Shown: in pieces, positions 30,440 through 40,188 of the stretch
Layout: each line of letters starts with the position of its first letter
Position numbering within the stretch: the stretch's first letter is position 1
Source of the DNA: Metellina segmentata
Lineage: Eukaryota > Arthropoda > Arachnida > Araneae > Tetragnathidae
Assembly: GCA_947359465.1 (NCBI GenBank)
Contig: OX375883.1
Location: forward strand, 17,052,088-17,116,087
Length of the DNA stretch: 64,000 bases
Direction of reading: 5' to 3'
Made by a program: the position numbers and the translations under genes
Notes under the pieces: generated by a model
Seen by the model: the letters and a program-made list of their open reading frames with translations, nothing else
The model's database searches: none
What the model was told of the DNA's origin: nothing

Positions 30440-31545
30440 GTACAAGGAGGTTTTATCTGAATGAATATACCCCAGAATTTGTTATAGTAAATTCATTCAT
30501 TCATATATCCCAGAAATCTATTTGTCAGTGTAAATAATCACCCGCACTGTTCCTAAAAGTTCCAAGAGATTCCCTTTCTCGCTGCTCTCTCAGAACCTCG
30601 GCTGTATCGTTCCGCAATACACAAAAAGGGTCTTCGGATAAACTGTTTTGCACCGTGTAAATACTCAAGTATCATATACCCCAGAATTTGTTATTATTGT
30701 AAATACATTGTCATATCATATCCCAGAAGTCTATTTGTCAGTGTAAATACTCACCCACACTGTTACTGAAAGTGAATTTAGAACATAGTAGTCCCAAGAG
30801 TTCCCCTTTCTCACTGCTCCCTCAGAACATTAGCTGTATGGTTCAGCAATACGTAAAAAGGGTCTTCGGATAAACTGTTTTGCACCGTGTAAATACTAAA
30901 ATATTATGTACCCAGAATTTATTATTGTAAATACATTCAGTCATATCAGAAATCTATTTGTCAGTGTAAATGTTCACCCATGCTGTTACTAAAAGTGAAT
31001 TTAGAACATAGACCCAAGAGTTCCCCTTTCTCGCTGCTCTCTCAGAACATTAGCTGTATGGTTCAGCAATTTGTAAAATGGGTCTTCGAATAAACTGTTT
31101 TGCACCGTGTAAATACTCAAATATCATATACCCCAGAATTTGATATTATTGTAAATACATTGTCATATCATATCCCACAAATCTATTTGTCAGTGTCTAT
31201 ATCTCACCCACACTGTTCCTAAAAGTGAATTTAGAACGTAGTAGTCACAAGAGTTCCCCTTTCTCGCTGCTCCCTCAGAACATTAGCTGTATGGTTCAGC
31301 AATACATAAAAAGGGTCTTCGAATAAACTGTTTTGCACCGTGTAAATACTCAAATATCATATACCTTAGAATTTGTTATTATTGTAAATACATTCAGTTA
31401 TATACTGTCCCAAAAATCTATTTGTCAGTGTAAATACTCACCCATACTGTTCCTGAAAATGAATTTAGTACATAGTAGTCTCAAGAGATCCCTTTCTCGC
31501 TGCTCTCTCAGAACTGTAGCTGTATCGTTCAGCAATACATAATCA
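30440..31545. repeat. Tandem array of ~220-233 bp units inside Helitron 1
   Basis: About five units. The word CACCGTGTAAATACT recurs at 30651, 30883, 31103 and 31336, giving spacings of 232, 220 and 233. Other shared words are CTATTTGTCAGTGT and CAGAACATTAGCTGTATGG. The first and last units are partial. The short open frames here are by-products of the repeats. Confidence 0.85.
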
Positions 31546-31614
31546 GATCAATTTTCAGGTCTATGTAGACTAAATTGGGCCCCTTTTAAGCTAGACTAAA
31601 GAATTGTAGTGTCC

Positions 31615-31719
31615 TATGGGCGAGCGAAGTGAGCTCGGATCGCGGAGCGATCCGGAGGGAACTGCTTGCAGTTCCGGGGGTTGGCGAGCGTCAGCGAGCA
31701 GGGGGCGTTAGCCCTCTAG
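31615..31719. other. Multi-hairpin 3' end of Helitron 1
   Basis: GC-rich block with consecutive inverted repeats: GGATCGC/GCGATCC, GGAACTGC/GCAGTTCC (perfect, 2-base loop), and GGGC-GTTA-GCCC just before the terminal CTAG. A hairpin followed by CTRR is the usual Helitron terminator; here there are at least three. Confidence 0.7.
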
Positions 31720-31924
31720 TTTATTAATAATTTAACTGTTATTAATAGTTGCAACTTTTATAATATTTGGAAGTCTATGTATCCAGATGACCTTTCTTTA
31801 GTTAAGACCAATCTAGATAACAATACTACTCAGTTTCTCGACTTCTGTTTCATGCGGCAAGGTTGACATTAATGTCTACGATAAACGTAAGTATTTTAAA
31901 TTTTCAGTTATTAAATTAACTGCC
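31720..31924 (+). pseudogene. Reverse transcriptase pseudogene, second part
   Basis: Directly continues 29739-30113. FINNLTVINS occupies the place of the catalytic F/Y-x-DD box, with both Asp now Asn. Then come YPDDLSLVKTNLDNNTTQFLDF and INVYDKRKYFKFSVI. The loss of the catalytic pair and stop codons mark it as dead. Kolobok-like sequence follows. Confidence 0.6.
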
Positions 31925-32090
31925 ACTAGTGTGGGCAGTGGGCAAGTTACAGGGAAGGTTTGTCAAAACATTGCAGATGCTTGCAGAAGTGCGATAAAAA
32001 AAAACCTTCCTGTATTTCTAACTATGCTGGTACAGGCGGAGGCATAGAAGTAGAAGGTGTAACATCCATTTTCAACCTTCAAATCTTGTA
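31925..32090 (+). pseudogene. Kolobok-like transposase fragment
   Basis: Reads TGKV followed by cysteine-rich sequence and NYAGTGGGIEVEGVTSIF, the motif that in 15603-17215 reads NYFGNSGGMEVEGALRIF. It is a different lineage from the composite repeat that begins at 32240. About 150 bases between them hold nothing recognisable. Confidence 0.6.
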
Positions 32091-32239
32091 CCAATGCCCT
32101 AGATAAGGCAAAGAAAAAGTGCATAAAAAGTTAAAGAGGTAGGAACACCTCCATCGCATGTTATTTATATAGCTGTTTATTTTGATAGCACATAGCTAAC
32201 CCCCGTGGTCACACTTCTCTTCTGGGTTTGGCTGTCATC

Positions 32240-33248
32240 GATAAATTAACAGGGATGCCATTGATTTGGAAGTGATGTCGATAGTGTGTCGACTGCGCTC
32301 GAGTGCTAAAAATTATCTTGGGAACTCTCCCCAGTATATCAAATTTTGTATTCTGGTCGCAAAGAGAACTGTGATGCAAATCACTATGGGTCATCCAACT
32401 CAATGGAACTACAGGCTTCATCGCTGTTGTGGAAGCATTTAAAAAAACTTGGATTTCGCTACACAAAACTACTGTCCTATGGAGATTCTAAAACGCACAA
32501 TGAATTGGTTAATAGCAAAGTGTATGAGGATGATACAATTGAAAAAGAAACGTCGTGAGTAAACGTTTAGAAACTGCTTTAACAGAAGTAGTTTCCAGAA
32601 GCAAAGCCCAAGGCATAACTATAAGTGAAAGAAAACATGGAAGCGTAAAAAATGTAAAACACTTACAAGGTATTAGCAGGGTACGATTATAAAAAATAAA
32701 GCAATTGTACAAGAGATGAAAAAAGCAATTGTACAAGAGATGAAAAAAGCAATTTATGTAACCGTATATCACAGTATTTCTATGGACAAAAAACCCGACA
32801 CTGTAAAGAGGGTGAAGGACTAAAAAATGAAAGAAGTCCAATTTTTTTTAAACACGGCAAACTTTCTTCGACCACAAAAATGAGATCAGGACTAAACATT
32901 CCGTAATCCTCAATCCAGATATTTATACTTTGGAGGAAACTGTCCCTTGGAAATCCTGGATCATTACTAAATGCATCAAGGGTGTAATCTATCCAAAATA
33001 CAGCATCAATTTCATAAAAAAAAGTATGTATGCCAAATTCGGTATGATCAATGCAACACATGTATTCATGAATTTCAGGGAACTTGTGTGGATCATTCAG
33101 TGCGTTTACAAATCTGTAAGCACATACATTCTGTAACTACATCCAATGGTGCTACATAAGTTGTTCAAGACATATGCGATCCTTCAAACGATACGAATTG
33201 TAGTATTGTGGTCGAAATCCCTGTTGCTATTTTAAGCTGAAGTACACC
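32240..33248 (+). pseudogene. Composite repeat copy 2: Kolobok-like piece joined to SWIM-finger piece
   Basis: Second copy of 28760-29738, with a small extra repeat (AAAAAGCAATTGTACAAGAG duplicated near 32698-32740). In one frame (32346-32558) it reads NCDANHYGSSNSMELQASSL and LGFRYTKLLSYGDSKTHNEL, the transposase core with its GDSKT motif. Then comes the SWIM-type segment (32971-33159) with CNTCIHEFQGTCVDHS and ICKHIHSVT. Unlike copy 1 the similarity to a SWIM protein continues past the breakpoint. Confidence 0.65.
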
Positions 33249-33540
33249 TGTTGATTCTGGCTTTGAAATAGAAATGACAGCATAGCTTGCCAGGTTTGTA
33301 GAGTTACCCGCAATGTGAATGATTCCAGAACAATGGAAATATTCAAGAGCATCACAACAGCAACGAAAAGTTCTTGGGTTCAGAGGCAAATCTAAGAAAT
33401 TCAGTTGTCAATCGACTAAAAAGAAAAATAGAGCCTCAAAGACGTTTTTAAAGCCTATCCACAAAATAAAAATAAATCTCTTCAAAAAATTAATAATTTT
33501 ACTGTTACTCACCATTGGACCCAGCTGGTAGAGGAAATTT
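33249..33540 (+). pseudogene. C-terminal remnant of the SWIM-finger protein
   Basis: Continues copy 2 beyond the point where copy 1 diverges. It encodes DSGFEIEMTA, QWKYSRASQQQRK and a lysine-rich end (STKKKNRASKTF). This resembles in layout the end of the protein at 63093-63737 (KQWLYSTKKKRVQ). The match is short, so the assignment is tentative. 33541-33675 is AT-rich without features. Confidence 0.4.
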
Positions 33541-33675
33541 TGGTTCTGATTCACACCATAGAAATGAAATTTGAATTTATCGCGTTCTATGATTGGTTAA
33601 GATTTGGATTTATTGCGTTATATGATTGGATAACGGCATTTTTTAATTGCAACTATTATTACTTTTTACCGTTAT

Positions 33676-34330
33676 TTTACAACTGATTGTTGCGTTAGGC
33701 ATATTCGCCCGCCGTCCTGAGAGCTGCATACCACTGACAACAGCCCATCGGTGGCACCATTTACAGTGGTGTAACTAATAAAGACTGGGCATCTCATCAA
33801 TGGAGTCACGTCCTCTTTACCGATGAGAATCGTTTCAGTCTGACTAACGATTCTCGGCGCTAGTTGATGGAGGAACACGCTATCATCCCACTAACAACAG
33901 GGAAAGAGACCGTTGGGGTGGTCCTGGCGTGCTTGTGTTGGGAGGTATTATGATGACCGGACGGACGGAGCTCCATATTTTTGATGGAGGTTCAGTTACC
34001 GGAGATCGTTACTGTAATGAAGTTATCCTCCTCCACGTGCGTCTGTTCCGAGGTGGCATTGGTCAAGACTTTTTATGTACGACAACCACAGGTCCCATGC
34101 TATTTAGGAGCTTCTAGAAAAGTGAAGATATCCGTAGAATGGATTCGCCAGGGTTCTCCTCTGATTTAAATCCCATTGAACTTGTGTCGGATCCTTTGGG
34201 GAGACGCCTGGTGGCACGATCGTATCCTCCGCAGAAACCAGACAACTGACACAGATGCTCATTGTTGGAAAAGCGAGTATATTTTGACTCATTGACAAGA
34301 ATGTGTACTTTTGTTTTTGGATTAACCTTT
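33676..34330 (+). pseudogene. Tc1-like transposase, second family, degraded
   Basis: Motifs in several frames: HQWSHVLFTDENRFSLTNDSR (about 33795-33865, first catalytic Asp), RDRWGGPGVLVLGGIMMTGRTELHIFDGGSVTGDRYCNEVIL (33910-34030), the block around 34080 where the second Asp (DNARPH) is expected but altered, and FSSDLNPIELVSDPLGRR (34155-34210, third Asp region). RQLTQMLI is at 34245. The N-terminal helix-turn-helix part is missing. It belongs to a different Tc1 family from 27659-28455. Confidence 0.75.
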
Positions 34331-34442
34331 GGCACTCATTGTGGAATGGACACTCTACCCGAGTCATTCCATGTCAAATCAGAAGTGATTCGTAATGACA
34401 TCCCACCCCAGATTTTTTTTATTTTTGGCACACTTGCAGGTT

Positions 34443-34615
34443 GATTGGTTGATTTGAATTTTATGTGCAAGGTCCAAAAGCGGACAAGCTGCGCCAAACA
34501 CGAGACGGAGCATAACCAAGTAATTTAAAAATAAAAGTAGGATAAATTTTCAGCCAAATGGTAGTTTTAAATTACAATATGTAAAACAAATAGAACACAT
34601 TATCATCGTCATGAA
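34443..34615 (-). mobile_element. 173-bp truncated LINE tail, family of copy E
   Basis: A degenerate TTGG/TTGATT tail, the hairpin region 34464-34496 with inner GTCC/GGAC and GCGCCAAAC, and about 115 bases of 3' UTR. A 16-bp duplication GGCACACTTGCAGGTT flanks it (34427-34442 and 34616-34631). Confidence 0.85.
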
Positions 34616-34631
34616 GGCACACTTGCAGGTT

Positions 34632-35034
34632 TTATGGACATATAAAAAATGTCAATTCTTATTGGTTTTACCTCATCTGTTCAAAAGTTATTAAATATTA
34701 AAATTTTTCACGAAAAAACACCTCATATGCCAGTCTGTAAAACACCAACCAGTTGAGGTTGAGACCTAAACTTAGGCTCATTTTAAAGCTCTTTTCTAGG
34801 GCTTTCATATGATATGCAACATATTATATACAACCTCTGACGATAAAGTTCGGTGAATGAAGTCAGAACGGCTGATCTGGCAACACTGGCGAAACAATAC
34901 GCTGCACCTGCGTAGCGGCAGGTGTTGACCATCTGCCCCTACCGTTGTTCAGTTGAGCGTCGTTTGTGTTCCGTGTAAGACTTGTTTTACAAAATGTTTG
35001 TTCGGTGCGTTGGTTCTTAACTGAGAACAGGAAA
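34632..35034. other. Flank and probable 5' region of the mariner copy
   Basis: No coding features. The stretch from about 34845 (CGATAAAGTTCGGTGAATGAA) to 35034 is GC-richer than its surroundings and leads straight into mariner coding sequence. It is probably that element's 5' end, but no matching right end exists in the window. Confidence 0.4.
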
Positions 35035-35729
35035 ATGAAAGAACAAAAGATCAATTGAAAGTTTTGTTTAAGCTTGGCAAGACACCGAAAGAAACTCATG
35101 CGATGCCGGTACGTGTTTATGAAGATCAAGCACTGTCCATGAAGTTCGTGTACGAGTGGTTCGCCCGTTTTCGAGAAGGCCGGGAAAGTGCTTCTGACAA
35201 TCCCCGTAGCGGAAAACCGGCGACCTCCGTCAGTGACGAAAGCATTGAGAAAATGAGGAAATTAATCACGAAAGATCGTCGATTAGCTGATTAACTGTAA
35301 CTTAAGGGATTAACTGTGCGCGTGATAGCTGATGAACAGCAGATTAACCGTGAATCCGTGCGACAAATCGTTACCCAGAATTTAGGGATGAGAAAAACGT
35401 GTTGTCGTCTTGTGCCACATCACTTGACTGACGATCAGAAACAGGCACGTTTAGAGGCTTCACAGGATTTTGTCGATACTGCGGATGCGACACCAAATTT
35501 CTTGAACTGTATTGTCACTGGGGATGAGTCCTGGTGTCTCAGGTACGACCCTGAAACGAAACGGCAAAGCATGGAATGGCGTTCTCCTGCATCACCTCGT
35601 CGGAAAAAGGTCAGAGCAGAAAAACGCGCCTTTTTTGATAGTCAAGGCATTATCCACAAGGAATTTCTACCTGAGGGAACGACGATGAATGCTGCAATGT
35701 ACATTGAAATTTTGACCCGTTTCATGACC
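35035..35729 (+). pseudogene. Mariner transposase, 3'-truncated
   Basis: After a frameshift in the first codons, the frame reads KVLFKLGKTPKETHAM, VYEDQALSMKFVYEWFARFREGRES, DNPRSGKPATSVSDE, then two stops near 35293-35300. After these come VIADEQQINRESVRQIV, LGMRKTCCRLVPHHLTDDQK and the first DDE motif VTGDESWCLRYDPETKRQSMEWRS. It then reads KKVRAEKRAFFDSQGIIHKEFLPEGTTMNAAMYIEIL. The second and third catalytic Asp are missing because Helitron sequence begins at 35730. It resembles the mammal/insect mariner group that includes Mos1-like elements. Confidence 0.85.
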
Positions 35730-36735
35730 CACCTGATACTTTGGTAAATTTATTGACCAATTGTTCTTTTGAAGCAAAAAACTTTCAGCTTCACATAAGG
35801 GAGTACAATACTGCACTTGCTTTTGCATCAATGGGTGCTGAAATAAAAGCCCCCTCCCTGGAATTGGCCCTTATTGCTATCGCATCCATGGTCAAATATA
35901 CCACAGAGTTGATCCACTGTATGCCAGTGATAAATTTAAACCTGGCTATGGACAGCTGTATATTTTTGATGCCTCTGGAGCCAACAGAAGGCGTTTGGAA
36001 AACAACCCAGCTTGCATACATTCTGTGATGGAGAAGTTGGATTCCTTACTCCGTCAAATTAACCCATATGCAGAATCATAGATACAAATGCATGAGTTAA
36101 TCCAATCACATCCTACTGCTGATGTAAAAATGGTTTTCATAGAAAATTCAGAAATGGATTTGCGCCGCTATAATGCTTCTACCTCTAAAACTGAGGTTGC
36201 GGCAGTATTTGTTGGGGATGATGGGGAACCCTCTGCAAATAGGGATGTTTGTATTTATCCAAAAAGGGAAGGGTGTATAAATATATCTCCCCTAAATCCA
36301 TGCAGTGATCCGATGGTATATCCGTTGTTGTTTCCTCGAGGGGAACATGGATGGTCGAGCCTCATGGAGCATGTTGAGGAAAGACGTTCGGCTAAACGAA
36401 CCAGGGTCACTCAGCTTCAGTTTTACGCCTACAAACTTTCAGTTCGTAGTGGTTTTAGCATTTTACATAGCAGTAGTAAAGTGTTTTAACAATATGTTGT
36501 TGATGCTTACGTTAAAACGGAAGGTTCTCGGCCAAATTTTATTCGCTTGAACCAAAAGGATCTAAGAGTGTAATTGTACAGGGGACTCTTGGATGCTTTA
36601 GCAACCCGTGCCTCCCGTAACAATGTACAGATTGGAAAATTGATAATTTTGCCTTCTTCGTTCCAAGGAAGTCCCCGCAGTATGCAGCAAAACTATCAAG
36701 ATGCAATGGCCATGGTCAGGAAATTTGGTCGCTCT
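35730..36735 (+). pseudogene. Helitron Rep/helicase protein, N-terminal part (first piece)
   Basis: Frames in sequence give HPPDTLVNLLTNCSFEAKNFQLHIREYNTALAFASMGAEI, a YCYRIHGQIYHRVDPLYA block, YGQLYIFDASGANRRRLENN, LIQSHPTADVKMVFIENSEMDLRRYNAST and VCIYPKREGCINISPLNPCSDPMVYPLLFPRGEHGW. SVRSGFSILHSSSKVFQQYVVDAYVKTEGSR and GSPRSMQQNYQDAMAMVRKFGR follow. These are conserved blocks of the Helitron-like N domain that precedes the HUH nuclease. There are several frameshifts. The frame stops at 36735, where a long-TIR element entered, and resumes at 40189. Confidence 0.88.
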
Positions 36736-37213
36736 GGGGTCATTCATGTGAGGGCAGCCGTTGTGTGTTGCACCATAGTCACGGATTTTTTTGCAATTTT
36801 TATCATAGATACACATGGTAGTAAGAACCTCAAAACTGAATTTGTAAACTATTTTGCCCAATATTAGCCAAGATACAGGCTTTTGAAAATGGGTCATTTT
36901 TACCAATTGGCGGCCATCTTGGATTTTGCAGCAATGTCTCAAAAGTTAATAACTTGAGAACAAAGGTACAAATTCAGTAATTATGCTACCAATTTGAAGC
37001 TATTTGTATCAGGAGTGTATATATAATGCCAAAACAACAATAAATTTACTTTGTAATACTTTTATTACATGTGAAGTGGAAAAATCACTTTCAAAAAACA
37101 GTTAACTGTAATAAGCCACAAAAAAATGGGACACAATATTTTTCTTTTAAACTTGGTAAAAACACTAAATAATATGGGTACTTAAAGTAAAAAAAATCAG
37201 GATGGTAATATGT
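36736..37213 (+). repeat. Left long terminal inverted repeat
   Basis: It pairs with 39701-40188 over about 480 bases at high similarity. Conserved sub-blocks are TTGCACCATAGT, TATCATAGATACACATGGTA, AATATTAGCCAA, GGCGGCCATCTTGG and GTTAACTGTAATA. The block GGCGGCCATCTTGG resembles a YY1-type binding site. Confidence 0.85.
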
Positions 37214-37491
37214 CACATCAACTGGTAATTATTTTTTAGTCATATAGAATGTCAAGATTTATAAATATCCATGATGTTGTAATATGCTAATAAAAGACTA
37301 CCTAAAAACCACACATTTAACCATTCTTATGTGAATTAGAAGTAATAATTAAAAAAAAAAGATATATTCTATACCAATTATTTCTGTTATACCAAAAATA
37401 TCAGTTATTATGTGGCATGTAGCTGGCTGGTAGTACATGATCAATGTTTCATTGAGTACTGAGTTTATTCCTATGCTTAAATTGTCATGAT

Positions 37492-39100
37492 TTGGAATTA
37501 TTAAAAAGAAGATTATGTAGTCTAAATACAGATGATAAAGTTTATGCTGGTGGAAGTATTTGTACTGTTCACAAAGATAAATATTTAAAGTGGTACAGTA
37601 TAGAGCAGAGAACATGTTGTGATTCGTTTAATAAACATCCTGGAAAAGTTGGAGCAAAATCACTAAAAACAAATTTCTCTGATTTTATCTAAGACGTATT
37701 CAGATACACTAATTCCAGGGGGAAAACTGTGGATTTTGTGTTATTCTTCATTGAATTCGTCAGTTAGTGAGTCAAGAGATTCCTACTGCTGATATGGAAA
37801 TCACCAGCGATGAAGATTTTCGTGAATCCACAATAGTGATGGAACAATTGAATAACAGCTGTGAAGTTGTAGATTTATCACCAGTAAAGGTTAGTAGATT
37901 TAGCTCTAAGAGAAAACTTAGTTACATGTATAATAAAGTTCAGAAAATAAATTATTGTGTTGCTAGTAAAGCAGCTGCAGTATTAAGTGTTGAAACAATT
38001 AGTGAGTCACAAAATTCAAAAGACATGACTTGTAAAGACTGCAAATCTATGATGGAAAAGTTATTGGTTAAGTTTAGAAATGTGTCAATAAAAGAAAAAG
38101 TACAAATTCTGACATTAGTTCCAGATTCATTGACAGTTGAACAAACTAAGACTTATTTCACTACCACAAAGCATTTAGTAAAAAAGGCAAGAAAATTAAA
38201 AGAAACAGAAGGGGTGCTATCAATGCCTAGAGGAAGAAAAAGTGTTAAATTAGGTTTGGATACTATAAAAAAAGTAACTAATTTTTATTATGATGATAAT
38301 AACAGTCGTATGTGCCCAGGGGGAAAAGATTATATACCTGTTCCTGGTGAAAATGGGAGGTTACTAAAACAAAAAAGATTGATTTTGTATAATTTAAAAG
38401 AATTATATGTTGCATTTACAGAGCAATATAAAGAATTAAAAATCGGGCTCTCTAAATTTTGCTCACTGCATCCAAGAGAATGTGTGACAGTAGGAAGCAA
38501 AGGCATTCATTCAGTGTGTGTCTGTGTATACCATCAGAATATTAAACTTATGCTTCATGCTATCGATATTGGCGACTACATATCATTGTTAAAAAAAACT
38601 AGTGTGTTGCGCTGAATCGGAGAAGTGTATGGTGCACAGGTGTGATAATTGTCCGTGTCCAGATATTTTCTTAAAGAACTAATGCTTTCCACTGAATTAG
38701 AATTGATTGATGAAATTAATTACAAACAGTGAGTGAAAACAGATGGTGCAGAGTTGAAAACAGTTACTGCATCAGTTGATGAATTTGTTGACGATTTAGT
38801 TACTAAACTGTGCACATCACTTTTTTACAAAAGCTCAAAGTCAATATTTTTAAAAAGCGAAAGATGAATTGAGTAAAGATACTGTTATTATTTTGGCAGA
38901 CTTTTCTGAAAACTATATCTGCATCATAGAGGATGCTATCCAAAGTGTTCACTGGAAAAAGAAACAGGTTACAATTCATCCTTTTCTAGCCTATGTAAAG
39001 GATACCATCAGTGATACCATAAAATCTATTTCTGTGTGGCATAAGTGACCATTTAATTCACGACGCTACAACATTTTGTACCTTCCAAAAGGTAATTGCT
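37492..39100 (+). pseudogene. Orphan transposase-like protein with DDE-type features
   Basis: Read across frames: RTCCDSFNKHPGKVGAKSL (37600-37660) and a PGGKL..LC block (37710-37735). Then a 282-codon frame (37767-38615) has RKLSYMYNKVQKI, CKDCKSMMEKLL, a helix-rich part with VKKARKLKETEGVL, and SRMCPGGKDYIPV. It continues KQKRLILYNLKELYVAFTEQYK and CVTVGSKGIHSVCVCVYHQN. Beyond it come VHRCDNCP (38628-38660) and LADFSENYICIIEDAIQSVHW (38895-38955), where the Asp could be the first of a DDE core. The C terminus is lost before the palindrome at 39131. I know this layout only as an unnamed protein family recurring in invertebrate genomes. Confidence 0.6.
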
Positions 39101-39130
39101 AAGTACTTTATTATGAAAAAATGTCACACA

Positions 39131-39198
39131 TTAAATACATAAAGTATTTTAGTGATATATATATATATATATATCACTAAAATACTTTATGTATTTAA
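39131..39198. repeat. 68-bp perfect palindrome
   Basis: TTAAATACATAAAGTATTTT leads into an AT core, and the exact reverse complement follows, centred at 39164/39165. It lies where the transposase-like coding region breaks off and the inner right repeat begins. Confidence 0.9.
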
Positions 39199-39207
39199 TC
39201 CTGAATT

Positions 39208-39658
39208 CCACCTGAATTTTTTACTTAAAGTACCCATATATTAGTGTTTTACCAAGTTAAAAAAATATTGTCCCATTTTTTTTCTGTGGTTTTTCAGTTA
39301 CATTTTTTAGAAGGTGATTTTTCCACTTTACATGTATTAAAAAGTAAATTTATTGTTGTTTTGGCATTATATATACTCCTGATATTAATAGCTTTAAATT
39401 GGTACCAGAATTACTGAATTTGAACTATTGGTCTCAAGTTATTACTATTTGAAACATTACTGCACAATCCAAGATGGCCGCTATTTGGTAAAAATGACCA
39501 ATTTTCAAAAGCATGAATCTTGGCTAATAATGTGCAAAATATTTTACAAACTGAAATTTGAGTCTTACTACCATGTGCGTCTATAAAAAAAAAATTTTAA
39601 TCTGTCGCTATGGTGCAACAATTTTTTCAAAAATGGTTGTCTTTATGTGGAATGACCC
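39208..39658 (-). repeat. Inner extra copy of the right inverted repeat
   Basis: A more diverged copy of 39701-40188 in the same orientation, ending GGAATGACCC at 39658. A 42-bp spacer separates the two copies. It may be a remnant of a second element end or of an internal duplication. Confidence 0.8.
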
Positions 39659-39700
39659 ATATGTATATATGTTAAAAATTCATTTATGTCTGTTATACGA

Positions 39701-40188
39701 ATATTACCATCCTGATTTTTTTATACTTAAAGTACCTATATTATTTAGTGTTTTTACCAAGTTTAAAAGAAAAATATTGTGTCCCATTTTTTTTGTGGCC
39801 TATTACAGTTAACTGTTTTTTGAAGGCGATTTTTCCACTTCACATGTAATAAAGTATTACAAAGTAAATTTATTGATGTTTTGGCATTATATATATACAC
39901 TCCTGATATAAATAGCTTCAAATTGGTACCATAATTACTGAATTTGAACCATTAGTTCTCAAGTTATTAACTTAGACATTGCTGCAAAATCCAAGATGGC
40001 CGCCAATTGGTAAAAATGACCCATTTTCAAAAGCCTGTATTTTGGCTAATATTGAGCAAAATAGTTTACAAATTCAGATTCGAGGTTCTTACTACCATGT
40101 GTATCTATGATAAAAATTACAAAAAAAATCTGTTACTATGGTGCAACAACTTTTTCTTAAAATGGCTGTTTTCATGTGGAATGACCCC
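39701..40188 (-). repeat. Right long terminal inverted repeat (outer)
   Basis: The partner of 36736-37213. It begins near ATATTACCATCCTG and ends TGTGGAATGACCCC. It contains CCAAGATGGCCGCC, the same block as in the left repeat. Confidence 0.85.

Larger units (their letters stand above)
30114..31719. mobile_element. Non-autonomous Helitron-type element 1
   Basis: It starts TCTATATATATAATACG after an A and ends in CTAG before a T, the insertion pattern of Helitrons (A to T host sites, no duplication). Removing it rejoins the reverse-transcriptase frame as SVFI-FINNLTVINS. The last 100 bases carry a chain of hairpins. The middle is an array of about 230-bp repeats. No Rep/helicase coding is present. 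Confidence 0.72.
36736..40188 (+). mobile_element. Long-inverted-repeat DNA transposon of uncertain superfamily
   Basis: It begins GGGGTCATTC and ends GAATGACCCC. The inverted repeats are about 480 bp long (36736-37213 and 39701-40188). It lies in Helitron coding sequence; with a 2-bp CT duplication (36734-36735 and 40189-40190) the Helitron frame rejoins as VRKFGRSDLFITFTCN. Inside is one degraded coding region on the plus strand (37492-39100). The right repeat is present twice (39208-39658 and 39701-40188). Superfamily not recognised from ends or target duplication. Confidence 0.8.

Noticed and set aside
30440..31545. CRISPR-like array
   Set aside because: The repeated units are ~230 bp without short repeats and unique spacers, and the sequence is eukaryotic; it is a tandem array inside a Helitron.
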